A stretch of 64,000 nucleotides of DNA, taken from the NCBI GenBank assembly GCA_910574255.1, contig CAJTAK010000001.1:457779-521778 (forward strand), given 5' to 3'. The position numbers and the translations under genes are program-made. Below the pieces are notes generated by a model. The model saw only the letters and a program-made list of their open reading frames with translations. It did no database searches and was not told the origin of the DNA. This DNA comes from Clostridia bacterium (GTDB lineage Bacteria > Bacillota > Clostridia > Lachnospirales > Lachnospiraceae). Positions 17,498 through 24,270 of the stretch are shown here, in pieces (positions within the stretch are counted from its first letter, which is position 1; each line of letters starts with the position of its first letter).

Positions 17498-17647
17498 GCA
17501 TTGTGGGAATGTCGTATAACTGGCTGTGTTTATGGAACTGTGGGAAACCCTGTTTGCAGGATGTGGGAAAGCTGCTTTTGCTTTTCCACAGGCTGTGAAT
17601 GGGGTTTTCCATAGTTTCATAGCCAGTTATGCACATTTCCATGATGC
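17498..17647 (+). ncRNA. 150-nt wobble-paired hairpin, copy 1
   Basis: The two halves pair along almost their whole length (outer arms GCATTGTGGGAATGT and ACATTTCCATGATGC, middle TAACTGGCT/AGCCAGTTA, inner GGGAAAGC/GCTTTTCC). Six bases (GTGTTT, about 17526-17531) are unpaired on the left arm. Apart from two inner positions and small bulges, mismatches are G-U pairs if the plus strand is RNA. A copy of the same length lies at 29927-30076. It could be a structured small RNA, a 3' UTR element of the 122-codon gene, or a folded single-stranded DNA site. Confidence 0.6.
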
Positions 17648-17717
17648 AGTCCTTAAACACTTGAAATTATTCGCCTGACCGCATATAATTATATGGCAGA
17701 ATTTAGAGAAAGGGTGA

Positions 17718-17915
17718 ATGAAGATGTTAGAGTTTATTTCCGCCCCGGAAGCGGCGAAGAAATGGGGCATTTCAGAAAGACGGGTACAAAAGCTATGTGA
17801 GGAAAACCGCATACCGGGGGTTGCAAAATTTAGTCGTTTATGGCTGATACCAAAGGACGCAGAAAAACCAACAGATGCCCGATTAAAAGCAGAAAGGAAG
17901 AAAAAGCATGAATAA
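17718..17915 (+). CDS. Excisionase-like HTH protein
   Basis: 65 residues with a MerR/Xis-type helix-turn-helix (APEAAKKWGISERRVQKLCE, then RIPGVAKFSRLWLIPK) and a basic tail. ATG 17718 or 17724 (both after AAAGGG). It overlaps the next regulator gene by 8 bases, so it is co-translated with a two-component system. In that setting it is more likely a DNA-binding accessory than a recombination directionality factor. Confidence 0.7.
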   Translation: MKMLEFISAPEAAKKWGISERRVQKLCEENRIPGVAKFSRLWLIPKDAEKPTDARLKAERKKKHE

Positions 17916-18609
17916 AGTTTTAATTATAGATGATGATAAAGAACTTTGCGCACTTATGAAAAAATGCGTAGAGCAGGAAAACCTTACTGCGATTGTCGCA
18001 GGCGGCGGGATAGAAGGACTGCATGTATTGGAGGAAATCAAAGATACCTGTTCACTTATTATTCTTGATATTATGATGCCCGATTTAGACGGTTTTCAAG
18101 TGCTGCAACAAGTACGGCATACAAGCAATGTTCCCGTTCTTATGCTTACCGCAAAAAGCGGTGAGGAAGATAAGGTTTCCGGCTTAAGGATGGGGGCAGA
18201 CGATTATCTGACAAAGCCATTTAGCATTAACGAGCTTATGGCACGTGTAAATTCTCTTATCCGGCGTTTTACATTGCTCAATCCTGTTTCCGGCACAGAA
18301 ACGGATTGTATGGTATTTCAAGGAATGACGATAGATAACCTTAACCGTCTTGTTTTGGTTAATGACATACAAGTGGAACTTACAGGAAAAGAATTTGATC
18401 TGCTTTCTTTCCTTGCGGCCAATAAAGGAAAAGTGTTTACAAAAAAGCAGATTTATACCCATGTGTGGGAGGAAGAGTATGCTTTTGATGATAGCAATAT
18501 CATGTCGTTTATCAGCAAATTACGGAAGAAAATCGAACCAGACCCGGAACACCCTTTTTATATTCTGACTGTCCGGGGCGTTGGTTACCGATTTAACAGG
18601 GAGGCATAA
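17908..18609 (+). CDS. Response regulator, OmpR family (antimicrobial-peptide type)
   Basis: 233 residues. Receiver: D8-D9-D10, Asp54 (ILDIMMPD), LTAK, TKPF. Output: winged helix ending in FYILTVRGVGYRFNRE. It precedes a one-helix sensor kinase and a lantibiotic-immunity-like ABC transporter, so peptide-antibiotic response is the likely role. Its probable operator is the triple 11-bp repeat at 19581-19610. ATG 17908 overlaps the upstream HTH gene. Confidence 0.92.
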   Translation: MNKVLIIDDDKELCALMKKCVEQENLTAIVAGGGIEGLHVLEEIKDTCSLIILDIMMPDLDGFQVLQQVRHTSNVPVLMLTAKSGEEDKVSGLRMGADDYLTKPFSINELMARVNSLIRRFTLLNPVSGTETDCMVFQGMTIDNLNRLVLVNDIQVELTGKEFDLLSFLAANKGKVFTKKQIYTHVWEEEYAFDDSNIMSFISKLRKKIEPDPEHPFYILTVRGVGYRFNREA

Positions 18610-18610
18610 C

Positions 18611-19534
18611 ATGAGCTTAAATTCATTTTTATTAATTGCTCTCTGTACAGCGCTTTTGGCTGTTCTATTTTTTATTACGAAACTTAGGCGTGTAAGAGGA
18701 CAATTATCTATTATTGAAGAAGCCCTTGAAGATATAAAGTCTGGTAATCCGAACCGACGGGTTTTGGCGAGAAAAAGCGATATGACAAAGCGTATTTGCT
18801 ATGCAATCAATGAAATTGCAGTCAAGAACCAGTCACAGCTTATCCAACAAAAACAATCGGAGCAGGCATACAAGCGACTTATGACAAGCCTTTCCCATGA
18901 TGTAAAGACACCATTAGCTTCATTGTTTGGCTACTTGGATGCCGTTGAAAATGGTCTTGTGGCTGGGAAAGAAAAAGAAGCCTATATCCATATTGCAGTA
19001 GAAAAAGCGTGTCACTTAAAACATTTTGTGGAAGCACTATTTGAGTGGGTAAAACTAGACGCTAAAGAACAGGTTTTTCATTTTGAGTTATGTGATTTTA
19101 ACGAATTGACCCGCAATATTGTCGCAGAGTGGGTTCCAACCTTGGAACGCAACCATTTTGAATATGATTTTGATATTCCTGAAGATGAATATTTTTTACG
19201 TATTGACCCTCATTCCTATACCCGCATTCTTAATAATCTGTTTCAAAATGTGCTTATGCACAGTGGCGGCAATAAATTGACTTTGAAATTATTGGAGAAT
19301 GAACAGCAAGTAGAAATTATCATTTCAGATAATGGAAAAGGTATTTCCTCCTCTGATATTCCGCATATTTTTGAGAGAATGTATCAATGTGACAGTTCAC
19401 GTTCTGCCAGGGGCAATGGCTTGGGGCTATCTATTACGACAGAACTTGTAAATGCTCACAATGGGAAAATTAAAGCAGACAGCAATCCCGGAATGGGTGC
19501 AACATTTACGATACTATTTCCAAAAGCTCTGTAA
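18611..19534 (+). CDS. Sensor histidine kinase with a single N-terminal helix
   Basis: 307 residues. One membrane helix (residues ~4-24), no extracytoplasmic domain, HAMP-like linker, HisKA with SLSHDVKTPLASLFGYLDAV, HATPase_c with an N-box NNLFQNVLMH, ISDNGKGIS and GLGLSITTEL. Kinases of this shape sense through the membrane or through a partner transporter, as in CprK-type lantibiotic sensors. GGGAGG supports ATG 18611, one base after the regulator stop. Confidence 0.9.
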   Translation: MSLNSFLLIALCTALLAVLFFITKLRRVRGQLSIIEEALEDIKSGNPNRRVLARKSDMTKRICYAINEIAVKNQSQLIQQKQSEQAYKRLMTSLSHDVKTPLASLFGYLDAVENGLVAGKEKEAYIHIAVEKACHLKHFVEALFEWVKLDAKEQVFHFELCDFNELTRNIVAEWVPTLERNHFEYDFDIPEDEYFLRIDPHSYTRILNNLFQNVLMHSGGNKLTLKLLENEQQVEIIISDNGKGISSSDIPHIFERMYQCDSSRSARGNGLGLSITTELVNAHNGKIKADSNPGMGATFTILFPKAL

Positions 19535-19571
19535 CAGCACAGGGCTTTTTGTATATTTATTGGAGGAAAAC

Positions 19572-19622
19572 ATGAAAAAAGCAAGGTTACGGCAAGGTTT
19601 TGGCAAGGTTAATGCTATATAA
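19572..19622 (+). CDS. 16-codon ORF spanning the operator
   Basis: ATG 19572 with GGAGG at 19562-19566 encodes MKKARLRQGFGKVNAI. It has a good ribosome site but its codons coincide with the three operator repeats and the -10 box. Either a leader peptide made from the upstream operon transcript, or chance. Confidence 0.3.
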   Translation: MKKARLRQGFGKVNAI

Positions 19623-19623
19623 T
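19581..19623 (+). promoter_or_regulatory. Operator with three 11-bp repeats and -10 box
   Basis: GCAAGGTT occurs at 19581, 19592 and 19603, exactly 11 bp apart, so on one helix face. TATAAT lies at 19618-19623. No -35 consensus is present, as expected for a promoter switched on by an OmpR-type regulator. It fronts the ABC transporter genes, so the regulator at 17908 is the likely binder. Confidence 0.65.
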
Positions 19624-19649
19624 TAGGGATTGGAAAGGAGGAAAAGGCA

Positions 19650-20417
19650 ATGACAATTATCTTTACTGAGATACTGAAATGGAAACGGAATAAGACAGTT
19701 TGGGGTATTTTTATTCTTACTGCTATTTTGGGAGTATTTGCGGTTGAGCGTGCCTGCAGCATATCAAGAAGCAGTCCTCTCATGGATAGCTTTGGTGACT
19801 TATACACTTTGGCATTTAAGAACCTTACAAGCCTGTTTCTGCCTATTGTGTTGGGGATGTTTGCCACCACATTGTTCTTTGATGAACAGAAAAACGATAC
19901 ATTAAAAGGACTTTTGATTATTCCGGTTTCCAAAGCACAGCTTTATTTTTCAAAGATAGCGGTTGTAATCCTTATGTCATTGGGGCTATGCCTGTTTACC
20001 TTTGTTATCTGTATCGTTGGCGGCTTAATTGCTGGCGGCTTTACTGATTTGAATACGGAAACAATACTACAGGCGGGGCTATTGTTTTTGGCTGGCGGTG
20101 CGCTGATCCCGGTTGCCATGCTCCCAATCATATTTTTAGCAACGCTATCAAAAGGGTACATTTTACCGATTGGGGCTGTATTACTTTATCTTGTGCCTGT
20201 TGTGCTTGCCCCGTCCCAGCTCATGGGACTGCACCCCTTGGCGAGTGTTATGGGAATTTATCCCCACATTTCACCTGCCGCTATTGAAATGGTAAACAGT
20301 TGGACAGGAAATGCTGTAATAACAGCATCACCGATGATTTGTTCTGTTTCTTTACTGGCTATAGGCATTATTTCGACAATCGTTTCTGTAATTGTTTTAC
20401 AGAAGAAAACATTTTGA
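19650..20417 (+). CDS. ABC-2 type permease (lantibiotic-immunity-like)
   Basis: 255 residues, about six membrane helices. The N-terminus TIIFTEILKWKRNKTVWGI and the DEQKNDTLKGLLIIPVSK motif between helices are typical of LanE/LanG/CprB-type permeases. AAAGGAGG before ATG 19650. First gene of a four-gene transporter operon, unusual in that a permease precedes the ATPase; with two more permeases downstream, this makes a three-permease set. Confidence 0.85.
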   Translation: MTIIFTEILKWKRNKTVWGIFILTAILGVFAVERACSISRSSPLMDSFGDLYTLAFKNLTSLFLPIVLGMFATTLFFDEQKNDTLKGLLIIPVSKAQLYFSKIAVVILMSLGLCLFTFVICIVGGLIAGGFTDLNTETILQAGLLFLAGGALIPVAMLPIIFLATLSKGYILPIGAVLLYLVPVVLAPSQLMGLHPLASVMGIYPHISPAAIEMVNSWTGNAVITASPMICSVSLLAIGIISTIVSVIVLQKKTF

Positions 20418-20506
20418 AGAGTTTTTACCAACTATTCAGCAAGCGGAAACTTGTATAACTATGTGATTTAGAAAGACCACGATAATTAAGAAAGTGAGGA
20501 AATATT

Positions 20507-21430
20507 ATGTGCAGCTATGTGATTGAAACAAAGCGGTTAACAAAAAAATATGGTGAGCAGACAGCGGTCAATGCTGTTAATATCCATGTAGAAAAAGGGC
20601 GGATATACGGACTGCTAGGGCGTAATGGAGCTGGCAAAACCACAATAATGAAAATGATTTTGGGATTAACCCCTGTTACTTCTGGGGAAATAGATGTGTT
20701 AGGACAAAATATCAAAGGAAGGGAAAAACGGGTATATCCCCGGCTTGGGGCTATTATTGAAACACCCGGCTTCTACCCAAACCTGACGGGTACGGAAAAC
20801 CTTGAAATATTTGCGAAGCTGCGTGGTACTGCTACCCCAAATGCTGTAAAAAATGCTTTGGATATTGTTGGTCTCCCTTATCGGGACAAAAAGCTATTCA
20901 GCAAATATTCTCTTGGAATGAAACAGCGTCTTGGTATTGCAAATGCTATTTTGCATGACCCGGAGCTGTTGATTTTAGATGAACCTACGAATGGTCTTGA
21001 CCCTATCGGCATTGCAGAAGTAAGAGATTTTATTAAAGACTTGAGTACCGAACATGGGAAAACAATCCTCATTTCCAGTCATATCCTGTCCGAGATTGCA
21101 TTGTTGGCTGATGATATTGGCATTATTGATCACGGTGTCTTACTGGAAGAAAACAGCATGGAAACACTGAAAAGAAAAAACAGTAAATATATACTTCTGC
21201 AAGTTTCTGATATTCCGAAAACTTCTCTTGTTTTGGAAAGGCAATTCGGAGTTACAGATTATTCCGTACAGGACGACCATTCCCTGCGGATTTATAATAC
21301 GTCATTGGATATGGCGGCTGTCAATAAGGCTCTTGTGGTGCAGGATGTGGCAGTTATCAGTTCTCAATTATGTAATGATACATTGGAGGACTATTTCAAA
21401 AAAATTACAGGGGGAGAAGGCATTGCTTAA
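20507..21430 (+). CDS. ABC transporter ATPase (LanF/CprA/BcrA-like)
   Basis: 307 residues. Walker A GRNGAGKTT, signature YSLGMKQRLGIA, Walker B LLILDEPTNGLD, His switch in ISSHIL, then a ~90-residue C-terminal extension usual for drug-exporting BcrA-type ATPases. Expected to power expulsion of peptide antibiotics from the membrane with the neighbouring permeases. Confidence 0.93.
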   Translation: MCSYVIETKRLTKKYGEQTAVNAVNIHVEKGRIYGLLGRNGAGKTTIMKMILGLTPVTSGEIDVLGQNIKGREKRVYPRLGAIIETPGFYPNLTGTENLEIFAKLRGTATPNAVKNALDIVGLPYRDKKLFSKYSLGMKQRLGIANAILHDPELLILDEPTNGLDPIGIAEVRDFIKDLSTEHGKTILISSHILSEIALLADDIGIIDHGVLLEENSMETLKRKNSKYILLQVSDIPKTSLVLERQFGVTDYSVQDDHSLRIYNTSLDMAAVNKALVVQDVAVISSQLCNDTLEDYFKKITGGEGIA

Positions 21431-22154
21431 ATTGACACAAACAGAATTTCTAAAACTGCGCCGTAGAAAGTTTATCCTGTTAATGCTGTTGGCAGCTCTT
21501 CTCATGCCATTTCTTGCAATCTTTTATTTTAGAGACATTAGAGAGACAGGCATAGATACAATACAATTTTATAAATGGACTGCTTTCAGCTACACGCCTT
21601 GGATTATACTTCCTGTCGTATTGGGGGTATTTTCCACTATGCTTATGTATGATGAACACCAAAATGATATGCTTAAACAGTTGTGGATTGTACCGATTAG
21701 CAAGACAAAATATTTTTTTAGCAAATTTATTGTTGTGCTGTCTTATTCTATTTGTTTTATGCTGCTCACAGCCGGATTGTCCGTGATTTTTGGTACGCTT
21801 CCCGGTTATATAACATTTGAATGGAGCAGTTTTTGTTACTTGCTAAAAAAATGTATGGAAATTGCTATATTAACCGCATTCGCCATAATGCCGCTTTTGG
21901 CGGTTGCAGCTGCTGGAAAAAGTTATATATTTCCAGTATGCGTAACGCTGGTTTATACGTTCCTTGGTTTTATTCTGCTTATGGTTAATATGTATCTGCA
22001 CCCTCTATCCAGTATGAGCGCCATTGTCATGCGTGATATTCCCGGTGTAGTTTTGGCACAAACTCTTAATATTCCGGCGGCATTAATATGTATTACTATA
22101 TGGTGTGCGGGTTCAGTGGTGTTGGCTATATTTGCTTTAGAAAAAAGAAAGTGA
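21423..22154 (+). CDS. ABC-2 type permease
   Basis: 243 residues from TTG 21423, with GGGGGAG at 21411-21417; the start overlaps the ATPase stop by 8 bases. No ATG gives a plausible N-terminus. TQTEFLKLRRRKFILLMLLA, the motif MYDEHQNDMLKQLWIVPISK and six hydrophobic segments match the upstream permease. Pairs with the next gene as the LanE/LanG-like half. Confidence 0.83.
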   Translation: MLKLTQTEFLKLRRRKFILLMLLAALLMPFLAIFYFRDIRETGIDTIQFYKWTAFSYTPWIILPVVLGVFSTMLMYDEHQNDMLKQLWIVPISKTKYFFSKFIVVLSYSICFMLLTAGLSVIFGTLPGYITFEWSSFCYLLKKCMEIAILTAFAIMPLLAVAAAGKSYIFPVCVTLVYTFLGFILLMVNMYLHPLSSMSAIVMRDIPGVVLAQTLNIPAALICITIWCAGSVVLAIFALEKRK

Positions 22155-22164
22155 GGTGGGTAGT

Positions 22165-22908
22165 ATGAAACAATTACTTTGGGCTGAACGCCGAAAACTT
22201 CGTCATTCTAAAATCGTTTGGATTGCTGTCTTTGCGGTGGTTATGATTGCTGTTATCGTTTTTGCAGAGGGGCAGTTTGTATTTAAGGGTTCACGATATA
22301 TAGATGGGGCTGGCTGGTTTATGACTGCCGCACAGTCTTTGGCAACCTTTTTTGTGCTTCCGGCTGTCATTGCATTGTTAGGCAGCTATATGATTTGCCG
22401 GGAGGAACAGGAAGATACTCTGAAATCACTGCGGCTTGTGCCAGTAGATGAAGCGAAACTGACTGTTGTTAAAATGATCGTTGCAATGGTTTTCAGTATT
22501 TTGATTTATCTTCTGCTGTTTGTAATTACTTTTGCGGTTGAAGCTATAATGCATTTCGGAACATTATCTATTCAGACAGTATGGGGCTTCCTTTTTACCT
22601 ATTTTGTAAATGGTATTGGCGTATTTCTTGCTATTTCACCGATTGTGGCATTAGTAGCCCGTATAAAAAAAGGGTATTGGCTTGTTTTGGTATTTACTGA
22701 AATCTATTCCTTTGCCGGTCTGTTTGCAAGTATGTCTGAAACTCTGAAAACTGTTTACCCGATTACTGCGGTGTTCCAGCTTTCAGGATATTATGAAGCA
22801 ACAATCGGAAACAAAGCAGCCAGCTTAGTTATTCTGATAGTTTGTATGGTTCTTGCAGTTTTAATTTTGAACGGATTAAGCCGTAAAAACAAAAAGAGTA
22901 TTTATTAA
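22165..22908 (+). CDS. ABC-2 type permease
   Basis: 247 residues, GAGGTGGG before ATG 22165. KQLLWAERRKLRHSKIVWIA and CREEQEDTLKSLRLVPVDEA follow the same plan as the two other permeases. Last gene of the transporter operon; an inverted repeat follows. Confidence 0.83.
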   Translation: MKQLLWAERRKLRHSKIVWIAVFAVVMIAVIVFAEGQFVFKGSRYIDGAGWFMTAAQSLATFFVLPAVIALLGSYMICREEQEDTLKSLRLVPVDEAKLTVVKMIVAMVFSILIYLLLFVITFAVEAIMHFGTLSIQTVWGFLFTYFVNGIGVFLAISPIVALVARIKKGYWLVLVFTEIYSFAGLFASMSETLKTVYPITAVFQLSGYYEATIGNKAASLVILIVCMVLAVLILNGLSRKNKKSIY

Positions 22909-22934
22909 TTGTGTAAAATATCCGTATTGTAAAT

Positions 22935-22975
22935 CTGCCGTACAACGGCAAAAGAAAAAAGCCGTTGTATAGCAG
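22935..22975. terminator. Inverted repeat after the ABC operon
   Basis: CTGCCGTACAACGGC (22935-22949) pairs with GCCGTTGTATAGCAG (22961-22975) across an A-rich loop. It sits between convergent genes and probably ends both transcripts, although no U-tract follows. Confidence 0.6.
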
Positions 22976-23000
22976 ACATATTTGGGTGCTGACAACGGAG

Positions 23001-23240
23001 CTACCCTGTCGGGAGGTCTGGGTGTATGTACTGGTCTACGGATATGTGGAACATGGTCGCAAGCTGAATGAATAAGGGAAAGCTCGGATTCTGTCCCTCT
23101 TTCTCTACAGCCTGCAAATGCCTTGCCGAGATGCCAAGTTCCTCGGCTAATTCCTCTCTGGTAATCCGCTGTTTCTCACGGGCATCCATAATCGCCTGCC
23201 CAAACTCCATGAAGTCAAAGTTTCCTGCGGCTTCGCTCAT
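23001..23240 (-). CDS. XRE-family transcriptional regulator
   Basis: 79 residues, minus strand. HTH: FGQAIMDAREKQRITREELA, then EELGISARHLQAVEKEGQNP. The start at 23240 is chosen because GGTGGTGAG precedes it; a longer frame to 23303 adds residues unlike the family. Likely regulator of mobile DNA. It stands alone between two transporter operons and points away from the second. Confidence 0.8.
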   Translation of the reverse strand: MSEAAGNFDFMEFGQAIMDAREKQRITREELAEELGISARHLQAVEKEGQNPSFPLFIQLATMFHISVDQYIHPDLPTG

Positions 23241-23520
23241 TTTTCTCACCACCTGTACGGATAGATTTTGTCCTCTTATATTGTACTGAAATGGAAGTTT
23301 CACTTAAACGATGTGAAATCTCTTCGCGCAAGAGATTTAATCTCTGCCATCAAGTGATGAAAGTTCATATTTGCACGGTTGAGATTGTTTGTTCAAACGG
23401 ATATAATAAATACAATATGACTTAAGAGGTCAAAAATATTCCTAAAAAAGCAAAAAACCTAACGATGCACGATGAAAAAAGGGATAATCTGTCACCCACA
23501 TTTTTAATTTTAGTGCGAGC
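23241..23520. other. Intergenic region with a short hairpin
   Basis: Holds a hairpin AAATCTCT/AGAGATTT (23316-23323 and 23331-23338), which may be an operator or leader of the divergent XRE gene. No ORF convinces. Confidence 0.4.
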
Positions 23521-23553
23521 TGTAATGAGATTGTAAGAAGTGTTCGCTATACT
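23521..23553 (+). promoter_or_regulatory. Operator/promoter of the FtsX-type transporter
   Basis: TGTAA at 23521 and 23532 (11-bp period) with -10 TATACT at 23548-23553, 16 bases after the start of the last repeat. There is no good -35, so it should be activator-dependent. The regulator encoded at 26912 is the natural candidate. Confidence 0.55.
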
Positions 23554-23583
23554 AAAATTACAAAAACATTGGAGGGCATATCT

Positions 23584-24270
23584 ATGGCAATACTTGAAAC
23601 AAAAGATTTACGAAAAATATATGGCAGCGGTGAGAGTGAAGTCCACGCCCTTGACGGAGTGTCTGTTACTGTCAATGAGGGAGAATTTGTTGCCGTTATC
23701 GGTACATCGGGCAGCGGTAAATCTACTCTGCTGAATATGATTGGCGGATTAGACCGCCCCACCTCTGGAAGCATTACTATCCGGGGAAAAGAACTTTTGA
23801 AAATGAAAGACGAGGAACTGACAATTTTTCGCCGCAGGAATATTGGCTTTGTCTTTCAGAACTACAATTTACTTCCCGTTCTTAATGTATATGAAAATAT
23901 CATCTATCCCATCGAGATAGATGGCGGCAAAACAGATACAGAATTTGTAAGGCAGATTATCCATACACTGAGGCTTGAAAAGAAACTTGAGAATATGCCG
24001 AATAATCTTTCTGGCGGTCAGCAGCAAAGAGTAGCGATTGCCCGTGCATTAGCTACCAAGCCTGCCATAATCCTTGCTGATGAGCCGACGGGCAATCTGG
24101 ATTCCAAGACAAGTATGGATGTCATTCTGCTGATGCAGTCCATTAGCAGACAATTCCGCCAAACTACAATTATGATTACGCACAATGAGGAAATCGCTCA
24201 GATGGCAGACCGTACAATTCGTATAGAGGATGGCAAAGTTATTTCGGGAGGTATCAGATATGCACGATAA
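23584..24270 (+). CDS. ABC transporter ATPase (MacB/BceA/LolD type)
   Basis: 228 residues. Walker A GTSGSGKST, Q-loop FQNYNLLP, signature [15 protein letters not shown], Walker B IILADEPTGNLD, His switch ITHNEE. Short form typical of FtsX-coupled ATPases. GGAGGG before ATG 23584. Overlaps the permease gene by 11 bases. Likely peptide-antibiotic resistance or envelope-stress function. Confidence 0.93.
   Translation: MAILETKDLRKIYGSGESEVHALDGVSVTVNEGEFVAVIGTSGSGKSTLLNMIGGLDRPTSGSITIRGKELLKMKDEELTIFRRRNIGFVFQNYNLLPVLNVYENIIYPIEIDGGKTDTEFVRQIIHTLRLEKKLENMPNNLSGGQQQRVAIARALATKPAIILADEPTGNLDSKTSMDVILLMQSISRQFRQTTIMITHNEEIAQMADRTIRIEDGKVISGGIRYAR

Noticed and set aside
17718-17915. True excisionase of an active element
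   Set aside because: It is translationally coupled to a response regulator and no integrase is adjacent, so a regulatory role is more likely.
13343-22908. Possible vancomycin-type resistance regulators (VanR/VanS)
   Set aside because: The regulators and kinases are generic OmpR/HisKA pairs; no vanH, ligase or vanX genes are present.
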